64,000 nucleotides of DNA from Canna indica (lineage: Eukaryota; Streptophyta; Magnoliopsida; Zingiberales; Cannaceae). Shown here in pieces: positions 47,401-56,700 of this stretch (within the stretch, counting starts at the first letter, position 1; every line of letters begins with the position of its first letter). Made by a program: the position numbers and the translations under genes. The DNA lies in NCBI GenBank assembly GCA_034359265.1, contig CP136898.1, positions 57,525,501 to 57,589,500 of the forward strand, read 5' to 3'. The notes below the pieces were generated by a model. That model saw only the letters and a program-made list of their open reading frames with translations, did no database searches and was not told where the DNA came from.

Positions 47401-50400
47401 TTCCCAACTTTCGGAATAAAGTTTCCAACTTTCGGAACCAAGTTGTCAATTTTCGGAACAATGTTTCGAACATTCGAAAACAAGTTCCCAGCTTTCGGAA
47501 CCTTGTTCCGAGCATTCGAAACCAAGTTCCCCACTTTTGGAACAAATTTCCCCTCTTTCGGAAATAAATTCCCAACTTTCAGAACCAAGTTCAGATCTTT
47601 CTAAACCAAGTTCCGAAATCTTCGAACCAAGATCCCATCTTTCGGAACCAAGTTCCCAACTTTTGGAACCAAGTTCTCATCTTTCGAAACCAATTTTCCA
47701 ACTATCGGAACCAATTTCTCAACTTTCCGAACCAAGTTACGAACTTACATAACCAAGTTCCCTACTTTCTGAACCAAGTTCGCAACTTTCAGAACCAAGT
47801 TCCAATCTATCTGAACCAAATTCCCAATTTTCGGAACCAAGTTCTGATCTTTCCGAAATAAGTTCCCAAATTTTTGAACTAAGTTTCCAACTTTCGAACC
47901 AAGTTCCCAACTTTCGGAACCAAATTCTCAACATTTCAAACCAAGTTCTCAACTTTGTAATAAAGTTTCCAACTTTCAAAACCAAGTTCTCATCTTTCTA
48001 AACCAACTTCCCGACTGTCGGAATCAAATTTTCAACTTTTCGAACCAAGTTCCGAACTTTCGTAACCAAGTTTCCAACTTTCGGAATCAATTTCCCAACG
48101 TTCGAAACCAAATTCTCAAATTTCCGAACCAAGTTCCAAACCTTTGTAACCAAGTTCCCAACTTTCTGAATCATGTTCCCAACTTTTGTAACCAGCTTCT
48201 AACTTTCAAAACCAAGTTCCCAACTTTTTAAACCACGTTCCCAACTTTCTGAACCAAGTTCCTTTCTTTCCAAATCAAGATCTGAACTTTCGGAACCATA
48301 TTTCCAATTTTTGGAACCAAGTTCCCAACTATCGGAACGAAGTTCCCATCTTTCGAAACCAAGTTCCCAACTTTCCGAACCATGTTCCCAACTTTCCGAA
48401 CCATGTTCCCAACTTTCGGAAGCATATTCCAAACTTTTCAAACCAACTACCCAACTTTCGGAATAAAGTTTCCAACTTTCGGAACCAAGTTGTCAACTTT
48501 CGGAACAATGTTTCGAACATTAGAAAACAAGTTCCCACCTTTCGGAACCTTGTTCCGAGCATTCGAAACCAAGTTCCCAACTTTTGGAATAAATTTCCCC
48601 TCTTTCGGAACTAAATTCCCAACTTTCAAAACCAAGTTCAGATCTTTCTAAACCAAGTTCCGAAATCTTCGAACCAAGTTCCCATCTTTCGGAACCAAGT
48701 TCCCAACTTTTGGAACCAAGTTTTCATCTTTCGAAACCAATTTTCCAACTATCGGAACCAAATTCTCAACTTTCCAAACCAAGTTCCGAACTTACATAAC
48801 CAAGTTCCCTACTTTCTGAACCAAGTTCGCAACTTTCAGAACCAAGTTCACAACTTCATAATCTAGTTCGCAACTTTCAGAACCAAGTTCCAATCTATCT
48901 GAACCAAATTCCCAATTTTCGGAACCAAGTTCCGATCCTTCCGAAATAAGTTCCCAACTTTTTGAACTAAGTTTCCAACTTTCGAACCAAGTTCCCAACT
49001 TTCGGAACCAAATTCTCAACATTTCAAACCAAGTTCTCAACTTTGTAATAAAGTTTCCAACTTTCAAAACCAAGTTCTCATCTTTCTAAACCAACTTCCC
49101 CACTGTCGGAACCAAATTCTCAACTTTCTGAACAAAGTTCCGAACTTTCGTAACCAAGTTACCAACTTTTGGAATCAATTTCCCAACGTTCGAAACCAAA
49201 TTCTCAAATTTCCGAACCAAGTTCCAAACCTTTGTAACCAAGTTCCCAACTTTTTGAATCATGTTCCCAACTTTTGTAACCAGCTTCTAACTTTTTGAAC
49301 CACGTTCCCAACTTTTTGAACCAAGTTCTCAACTTTCTGAACAAAGTTCCTTTCTTTCCAAATCAAGTTCTGAACTTTCGGAACCATATTCCCAATTTTT
49401 GGAACCAAGTTCCCAACTATCGGAACGAAGTTCCCATCTTTCGAAACCAAGTTCCCAACTTTCCGAACCATGTTCCCAACTTTCGCAAGCATATTTCGAA
49501 CTTTTCAAACCAACTTCCCAATTTTCGGAATAAAGTTTCCAACTTTCGAAACCAAGTTGTCAACTTTCGGAACAATGTTTCGAACATTCGAAAATAAGTT
49601 CCCAGCTTTCGAAACCTTGTTCCGAGCATTCGAAACCAAGTTCCCAACTTTTGGAACAAATTTCCCCTCCTTCGGAACTAAATTTCCAACTCTCAGAACC
49701 AAGTTCAGATCTTTCTGAACCTAGTTCCGAAATCTTCGAACCAAGTTCCCATCTTTCGGAACCAAGTTCCCAACTTTTGGAACCAAGTTCTCATCTTTCG
49801 AAACCAATTTTCCAACTATCGGAACTAAATTCTCAACTTTCTGAACCAAGTTCCGAACTTACATAACCAAGTTCCCTACTTTCTGATCTAAGTTCGCAAC
49901 TTTCAGAACCAAGTTCACAACTTCATAATCTAGTTCGCAACTTTCAGAACCAAGTTCCAATCTATCTGAACCAAATTCCAAATTTTCGGAACCAAGTTCC
50001 TATCTTTCCGAAATAAGTTCCCAACTTTTTAAACTAAGTTTCCAACTTTCGAACTAAGTTCCCAACTTTCGGAACCAAATTCTCAACATTTCAAACCAAG
50101 TTCACAACTTTGTAATAAAGTTTCCAACTTTCAAAACCAAGTTCTCATCTTTCTAAATCAACTTCCCGACTGTCGGAACCAAATTCTCAACTTTCCAAAC
50201 CAAGTTCCGAATTTTCGTAACCAAGTTTTCAACTTTCGAAATCAATTTCCCAACGTTTGAAACCAAATTCTCAAATTTCCGAACCAAGTTCCAAGCCTTT
50301 GTAACTAAGTTCCCAACTTTCTGAATCATGTTCCCAACTTTTGTAGCTAGCTTCTAACTTTCAGAACCAAGTTCCCAACTTTCTGAACCAAGTTCCTTTC

Positions 50401-50654
50401 TTTCCAAATCAAGTTCTGAACTTTCGGAACCATATTCCCAATTTTTGGAACCAAGTTCCCAGCTATCGGAACGAAGTTCCCATCTTTCGAAACCAAGTTC
50501 CCAACTTTCCGAACCATGTTCCCAACTTTCGGAAGCATATTCCGAACTTTTCAAACCAACTTCCCAACTTTCGAAACCAAGTTGTCAACTTTCGGAACTA
50601 TGTTTTGAACATTCGTCAACTTTCGGAACTATGTTTTGAACATTCGAAAACAAG
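47401..50654. repeat. 21-bp minisatellite array, block 6
   Basis: Array organised in clear higher-order units of about 1.05-1.1 kb. The same ordered variants end at 47985 and 49073 on one marker, and at 48425, 49492 and 50538 on another. The last 70 bp before the Myb/FKBP insertion contain a 31-bp tandem duplication that is out of step with the 21-bp period. Confidence 0.96.
50585..50646. repeat. 31-bp tandem duplication beside the insertion
   Basis: Two exact copies of a 31-bp stretch running from TCAACTTTCGGAACTATG to the next ATTCG lie at 50585-50615 and 50616-50646. The length is not a multiple of 21, so it is not ordinary array slippage. It lies 8 bp from the left edge of the insertion at 50655 and looks like a by-product of repair there. 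Confidence 0.9.
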
Positions 50655-51284
50655 TCTCCTCATCTGACTGATCCTCAATATCTATTGTTCTTTTGTTATG
50701 CCCACCATTTCCTATGAAATCATCCTCCAATGCTCGTTCGTCATCAGAAGTCAACGGTTGTTGCGTAGAGGATCTTGCTAACATACCATTAGCAGATTGA
50801 TTTTCAAATATCATATCCATCAAGTGGTAATGTTCAGGTGGACCCTTTTTCCACATTTTGTACGCTATCCCTGATTTCTGTGTATACAAAGAAAATGCAT
50901 TAAAAATATCTAAATGAGAAATATATGCAAAATATATAAACCAATTCAATATAAATTAACTCATACCGAAACACTATTCCACACTGTTTCATCAACCTCG
51001 ATTTTGTTGGTATTTGGATTCCACGTGACGCCGGTATGGTTAATTAATTCCTTGAAATTTCGATACAGCCGATGAATACGATTTTTCTTCTGTCTACACT
51101 TTTCTCCCCCAAAGTTAATTTCACATTTCTCATATAATTTTTCACTAATTTCTTCCCAAATGGAGGGCTTAAAGTTTGTGGTACCATTTGCCGCAAAATA
51201 TCCTTGCAAAATGAGTAAAAATTCTTCGGTGATATTAGTGGGCCAAGTTTCAATCTTTTCTCGAGATTTCCGAGGGCCAACCAT
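50655..51284 (-). pseudogene. Myb/SANT-like DNA-binding protein (transposon ORF1 type), 3'-truncated
   Basis: Two-exon minus-strand gene. Exon 1 (51284-50967, 106 codons) has the Myb_DNA-bind_3 layout: ITEEFLLILQGYFAANG, KPSIWEEISEKLYEK, then KCRQKKNRIHRLYRNFKELI and a terminal TGVTWNPNTNKIEVDETVW. The intron 50966-50878 is 89 bp with GT...AG ends and phase 0. Exon 2 from 50877 reads KSGIAYKMWKKGPPEHYHLM then DDERALEDDF and an acidic tail cut at the array. In plants such proteins include the DNA-binding ORF of PIF/Harbinger transposons and stand-alone relatives such as LIMYB. No stop interrupts the surviving part. It lacks its end and a stop of its own, so I call it broken. Confidence 0.82.
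50878..50966 (-). other. Intron of the Myb/SANT gene
   Basis: On the minus strand it starts GTATGAGTTAATTT and ends TTTGTATACACAG, 89 bp and AT-rich. Removing it joins two open frames in phase 0 and restores the usual Myb_DNA-bind_3 to linker order. Without it the frame stops a few codons after SVS. Confidence 0.8.
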
Positions 51285-52461
51285 ATCTTATAAAAAGATC
51301 TGCTGAAATTAGAATGACAAATTTTACTAGTTAGAAAAGTTGTTCAAGCTACAAATTTTACTTGCAAAATGAATAAATCTCCTTTCCCTAATGATGCTAA
51401 TGATGCTAATGGGAAAGAAAAAGAACTAATGATGTGCGAATGAAAAAGAACTAATGTTCAAGCACCTTAATCAATGTAATGAACATACTGGTTTATTTAG
51501 GTTTAACCTTTTGTTGCAATCACTGGGATGAGTATGTTCATTACATTGATTAAGGTGTTGTATGCAATTTCCTACACATGCTGCTCTATTTATAGATATA
51601 GATGTGTCGCAGGATTCATATGTTGGTATGCTACACTAGTATGCACCAATTTTTAGTGCACCCATTTGATAATGGCATAGTGTAACGAGGGCTGTAGTTT
51701 TATGGTGTGCTAGCTGTTTATAGATGAGCTCCATAAACAGTTAAATATGGAGATTTGTTCTTTTCTTTTATGTGAGAACAAAATCCCTAATATTGCCTTG
51801 CTGTGTTGCTTCATCAAAAAACTGGATGCTTTCTTTATTGTCCCTCTCCAACTTATACCTCAAGTAGTATGATTTATTACTGTTCTGTATTAGATCAGCT
51901 TTGCTAATTTAAGTTAGCTCTAGGCAGCAAGTGGCCCCATTGGTAGTCATCTAAAACTCTAAAAATCTGGAAATTGCTGTGGCTGAAGGAATAAATCCCA
52001 CCATCTAAATAAATAGATAGCATCTGCAAAGCCTTAAGCTGAAAAAGCTTATAAGCAGATCATTGTATCTTAACGTGGTGCTTAAAGCATGTTAGATATT
52101 GTGCTGATATTTTACAAACTTCTGAACACATATAATAATAAATGCAGACCCTTAACACTAACCACAATCAGGGAAAGCCAAAAACTAATGCAAACTTTAA
52201 AAGTTATAGCAGAAATTGTTGTTTTTTCCAGGCATCAGAACAAACAAATACAATCAATAATATCAAATTTGTAGGAGCATTACCAGAAAATGGGTGGAAA
52301 CTGTAGAAGCACAAGAAAGCATAGGCATTGGTATATGGAAATAAATGTTGCCACTTGCCCCCCTCTGAAGAAGTTTTCTTTATACATTCAAGTATAGAGT
52401 TCTATAGACATTTTCCCCCTTCATCTGAATGTCCCATTTGAACTAAGCTATTATTATATAG
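51285..52461. other. AT-rich intervening sequence; intron of the captured FKBP gene in part
   Basis: No further exon could be read on either strand. The right-hand part must include intron sequence upstream of the FKBP exon, ending in the acceptor TATTATATAG at 52461. A perfect inverted repeat lies at 51463-51557. The stretch near 51391-51410 holds short AATGATGCT repeats. The remainder is AT-rich, with polypyrimidine stretches such as 52370-52430. Confidence 0.6.
51463..51557. other. Perfect 27-bp inverted repeat (hairpin)
   Basis: The arm at 51463-51489 (CACCTTAATCAATGTAATGA then ACATACT) is exactly complementary to 51531-51557 (AGTATGTTCATTACATTGAT then TAAGGTG), with a 41-nt loop. Pairing stops cleanly on both sides. 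The stem is AT-rich. It could be a small foldback element, the fused ends of an eroded MITE, or a small-RNA precursor. Nothing in the sequence decides between these. Confidence 0.9.
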
Positions 52462-52578
52462 GTAATACCAGGCATTGAAGCAGCAGTGAAGTCAATGAAG
52501 GTATCAGGCGTTCGACGGGTAATCATACCTCCATCACAAGGATATCAGAACACATCCCAGGAGCCAATACCACCTAAT
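52462..52578 (+). pseudogene. Captured exon of an FKBP-type peptidyl-prolyl isomerase
   Basis: 39 codons, phase 0 at both ends, bounded by an AG acceptor (52460-52461) and a GT donor (52579-52580). It reads VIPGIEAAVKSMKV, then GVRRVIIPPSQGYQN and TSQEPIPPN. VIPG-x-E and R-R-V-I-I-P-P are the FKBP core around the substrate pocket; the QGYQNTSQEPIPPN insert points to a plant chloroplast-lumen FKBP, most like FKBP18 from memory of the family. FKBPs catalyse cis-trans isomerisation of prolyl bonds. The upstream FKBP exons and start are absent, so this is a captured 3' gene piece, not a working gene. Confidence 0.87.
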
Positions 52579-52852
52579 GTATGTAATTTACTCTGCTGAA
52601 GCACATAACACTTGAGGTCCTGCAACTATCATATATACTTATATCTCCTATAAGAACATTGATAACGCTCCCACTAAGATATATGATAAACCTGCCTAGG
52701 CAAGACTCTTGATGCTTAAAAAGCATAATAGAACCACAGCCTTAAGAACATTGGCAAAAAACATTAATTAGGATATAACTAGTCTATGCATTAGTGATGA
52801 TTATGAGATATGTCGGGCATCCTTACATTTCAACTACCTCTCTGCTATGCAG
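52579..52852 (+). other. Retained intron between the two FKBP exons
   Basis: 274 bp, starting GTATGTAATTTA and ending TCTCTGCTATGCAG, with a pyrimidine-rich stretch before the acceptor. Its presence shows that the gene piece was captured at the DNA level and not through a spliced RNA. Confidence 0.85.
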
Positions 52853-52975
52853 TTCTTTGATCGGCAAAGGCTGTTTACCACCATTTTCAACCCAACTCGT
52901 CTTGCCAATGGAGAAGGTTCAACACTTGGCACGCTCATATTTGACATTGAGCTAGTTAGCGCAAGACATCCATGA
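52853..52975 (+). pseudogene. Captured terminal exon of the same FKBP gene
   Basis: 40 codons plus TGA, in phase with the preceding exon. It reads FFDRQRLFTTIFNPTRLANG, then EGSTLGTLIFDIELVSARHP and stop. The final TLGTLIFDIELV strand is the C-terminal strand of the FKBP fold (usually L-x-F-D-V-E-L). The insert FFDRQRLFTTIFNPTRLANG matches what I recall for chloroplast FKBP18-type proteins. Both exons together keep an open frame with no stop or frameshift, so the capture is recent or the piece has been little mutated. Confidence 0.87.
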
Positions 52976-53139
52976 AGGTTTCTCTATTGCTTCTACTTGC
53001 CTGGGCCACATCGAGGAAGACACTCACAGGTAGAACTTGTTGAAAATCTATAGAAAAAGGTCAACCAGGCCTCATCATATATATAACCATTCTGAACTCA
53101 TCAACAAATCAAAACCTTGCAGCTGGGCACCGGTGATTA
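52976..53139. other. Unassigned sequence after the FKBP stop
   Basis: Probably FKBP 3'UTR and flank, given its position directly after the terminal exon. I see no further coding motif or repeat before the purine-rich tandem repeats begin near 53170. Confidence 0.4.
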
Positions 53140-53169
53140 CCGAAGGAAGCGACGATTTGGATTTGGAGA

Positions 53170-53340
53170 TAAGGTCTGGCTGAGAAGAAGAAGACCATTC
53201 TTATGCTAGATCTGGCTGAGAAGAAGAAGGTCGAGCCAGATCTGGTCGAGAGAAGAAGGGGTCAGGCCATTTCTGGCCGAGAAGAAGAAGAGGAAAGTCG
53301 GGCCAGATCTGGCCGAGAGAAGAAGAAAAGAGAGGGGTCA
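53170..53340. repeat. Purine-rich imperfect tandem repeats with CCAGATCTGG palindromes
   Basis: Four or five copies of a 35-45 bp pattern: (G)CCAGATCTGG, then CCGAGAGAAGAAG and further GAAGAAG. The palindromic CCAGATCTGG core recurs at about 53229 and 53302, with decayed forms at about 53205 and 53264. The minus strand is open through it (53201-53702) but the frames are low-complexity. Likely subterminal repeats of the transposon. Confidence 0.7.
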
Positions 53341-53559
53341 GGAGTCGCACTTGTCGTCGCGACCAAGAAGAAGAAGGAGAAGGGAAGAAGGAGGAAGTAA
53401 CCTGTAGAAGCAGAGTCGCACTTGTCTTCGCGGAGTCGTCGCCCTTGTCGTCGCGGATCAAGGAGAAGTCTCGCCAAATCGATCGCCAGGAGAAGGGAGT
53501 CTCGCGAAATCGGGTTTTGTGTTGAAACCAAGATTTCTGTTTTATTACAAGTTTGCCAT

Positions 53560-53786
53560 CGCCCGATTTCATTTTTTTGAAACCGCGTGATTTGAAACCA
53601 ACGAAAATAGGTGAAGATTGTTTTCACTTTCCTTAAGAAAAGTTGGTTTCGCAGAAACCGGTTTTCGGCTCGGTTTTGATTCGGTTTCGCGAAAACATAC
53701 AACCAAACAAGATTTCGTAAATTGGTTTGGTTTCGCTGAAACCAAAACCACGAAACCGAGTTTGGTTTCGTTAACCAAACAGGCCC
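53560..53786. repeat. Subterminal GAAACC/GGTTTC repeats and right terminus
   Basis: Short direct and inverted copies of GGTTTCG and CGAAACC crowd the last 220 bp (for example near 53580, 53646, 53680, 53729 and 53750). The end is the complement of GGGCCTGTTTGGTTAACG at 53786, directly followed by array. Dense subterminal motifs plus a GGGCCTGTTTGG end are characteristic of plant DNA transposons. Confidence 0.75.
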
Positions 53787-56700
53787 TTCGAAACCAAGTT
53801 CCCAACTTTTGGAACAAATTTCCCCTCCTTCGGAACTAAATTTCCAACTTTCAGAACCAAGTTCAGATCTTTCTGAACCAAGTTCCGAAATCTTCGAACC
53901 AAGTTCCCATCTTTCGAAACCAAGTTCCCAACTTTTGGAACCAAGTTCTCATCTTTCGAAACCAATTTTCCAACTATCGGAACCAAATTCTCAACTTTCC
54001 AAACCAAGTTCTGAACTTACATAACCAAGTTCCCTACTTTCTGAACCAAGTTCACAACTTCATAATCTAGTTCGCAACTTTCAGAACCAAGTTCCAATCT
54101 ATCTGAACCAAATTTCCAATTTTCGGAACCAAGTTCCAATATTTCCGAAATAAGTTCCCAACTTTTTGAACTAAGTTTCCAACTTTCGAACCAAGTTCCC
54201 AACTTTCGGAACCAAATTCTCAACATTTCAAACCAAGTTCTCAACTTTGTAATAAAGTTTCCAACTTTCAAAACCAAGATCTCATCTTTCTAAACCAACT
54301 TTCTGACTGTCGGAACCAAATTTTCAATTTTCCGAACAAAGTTCCGAACTTTCGTTACCATGTTTCCAACTTTCGAAATCAATTTCCCAACGTTCGAAAC
54401 CAAATTCTCAAATTTCCGAACCAAGTTCCAAACCTTTGTAACCAAGTTCCCAACTTTCTGAATCATGTTCCCAACTTTTGTAACCAGCTTCTAACTTTCA
54501 AAACCAAGTTCCCAACTTTTTGAACCAAGTTTCTAACTTTCTGAACCAAGTTCCTTTCTTTCCAAATCAAGTTCTGAACTTTCGGAACCATATTCCCAAT
54601 TTTTGAAACCAAGTTCCCAACTATAGGAACGAAGTTCCCATCTTTCGAAACCAAGTTCCCAACTTTCCGAACCATGTTCCCAACTTTCGGAAGCATATTC
54701 CAAACTTTTCAAACCAACTACCCAACTTTCGGAATAAAGTTTCCAACTTTCGGAACCAAGTTGTAAACTTTCGGAACAATGTTTCGAACAATAGAAAACA
54801 AGTTCCCAGCTTTCGAAACCTTGTTCCGAGCATTCGAAACCAAGTTCCCAACTTTTGGAACAAATTTCCCCTCTTTCGGAACTAAATTCCCAACTTTCAG
54901 AACCAAGTTCAGATCTTTCTGAACCAAGTTCCGAAATCTTCGAACCAAGTTCCCATCTTTCGGAACCAAGTTCCCAACTTTTGGAACCATGTTCTCATCT
55001 TTCGAAACCAATTTTCCAACTATCGGAACCAAATTCTGGAACCAAGTTCTCATCTTTCGAAACCAATTTTCCAACTATCGGAACCAAATTCTCAACTTTC
55101 CAAACCAAGTTCCGAACTTACATAACCAAGTTCCGTACTTTCAGAACCAAGTTCGCAACTTTCAGAACCAAGTTCACAACTTCATAATCTAGTTCGCAAC
55201 TTTCAGAACCAAGTTCCAATCTATCTAAACCAAATTCCCAATTTTCGGAACCAAGTTCCGATCCTTTCGAAATAAGTTCCCAACTTTTTGAACTAAGTTT
55301 CCAACTTTCGAACCAAGTTCCCAACTTTCGGAACCAAATTCTCAACATTTCAAACCAAGTTCTCAACTTTGTAATAAAGTTTCCAACTTTTAAAACCAAG
55401 TTCTCATCTTTCTAAACCAACTTCCCGACTGTCGGAACCAAATTCTCAACTTTCCGAACCAAGTTACCAACTTTTGGAATCAATTTCCCAACGTTCGAAA
55501 CCAAATTCTAAAATTTCCGAACCAAGTTCCAAACCTTTGTAACAAAGTTCCCAACTTTTTGAATCATGTTCCCAACTTTTGTAACCAGCTTCTAACTTTC
55601 AGAACCAAGTTCCCAACTTTTTGAACCAAGTTCCCAACTTTCTGAACAAAGTTCCTTTCTTTCCAAATCAAGTTCTGAACTTTCGAAACCATATTCCCAA
55701 TTTTTGGAACCAAGTTCCCAACTATCGGAACGAAGTTCCCATCTTTCGAAACCAAGTTCCCAACTTTCCGAACCATGTTCCCAACTTTCGGAAGCATATT
55801 TCGAACTTTTCAAACCAACTTCCCAACTTTCGGAATAAAGTTTCCAACTTTCGAAACCAAGTTGTCAACTTTCGGAACAATGTTTCGAACATTCGAAAAC
55901 AAGTTCCCAGCTTTTGGAACCTTGTTCCGAGCATTCGAAACCAAGTTTCCAACTTTTGGAACCAAGTTCTCATCTTTCGAAACCAATTTTCCAACCATCG
56001 GAACCAAATTCTCAACTTTCCAAACCAAGTTCTGAACTTACATAACCAAGTTCCCTACTTTCTGAACCAAGTTCACAACTTCATAATCTAGTTCGCAACT
56101 TTCAGAACCAAGTTCCAATCTATCTGAACCAAATTTCCAATTTTCGGAACCAAGTTCCAATATTTCCGAAATAAGTTCCCAAATTTTTGAACTAAGTTTC
56201 CAACTTTCGAACCAAGTTCCCAACTTTCGGAACCAAATTCTCAACATTTCAAACCAAGTTCTCAACTTTGTAATAAAGTTTCCAACTTTCAAAACCAAGA
56301 TCTCATCTTTCTAAACCAACTTCCCGACTGTCGGAACCAAATTTTCAATTTTCCGAACAAAGTTCTGAACTTTCGTTACCATGTTTCCAACTTTCGAAAT
56401 CAATTTCCCAACGTTCGAAACCAAATTCTCAAATTTCCGAACCAAGTTCCAAACCTTTGTAACCAAGTTCCCAACTTTCTGAATCATGTTCCCAACTTTT
56501 GTAACCAGCTTCTAACTTTCAAAACCAAGTTCCCAACTTTTTGAACTAAGTTTCCAACTTTCTGAACCAAGTTCCTTTCTTTCCAAATCAAGTTCTGAAC
56601 TTTCGGAACCATATTCCCAATTTTTGGAACCAAGTTCCCAACTATAGGAACGAAGTTCCCATCTTTCGAAACCAAGTTCCCAACTTTCCGAACCATGTTC

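Larger units (their letters stand above)
50655..53786. mobile_element. Truncated PIF/Harbinger-like transposon carrying captured host exons
   Basis: A 3.1-kb non-satellite insertion. Its right end is the complement of GGGCCTGTTTGGTTAACG, a terminal sequence common among plant PIF/Harbinger elements and related MITEs. Inside are a Myb/SANT-like gene cut off at the left edge (minus) and two spliced exons of an FKBP gene (plus). The matching left terminus is missing. Comparison with the neighbouring 1.05-kb repeats shows about 30 bp of array lost at the insertion site and no target duplication. The class call rests on the Myb/SANT ORF and one terminus; no DDE nuclease is present. It could also be a composite of two sources joined by repair. 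Confidence 0.6.

Noticed and set aside
53201..53702. ORFs through the GAAG-rich stretch next to the right transposon end
   Set aside because: These follow from purine-rich tandem repeats. No domain, and the frames overlap on both strands.
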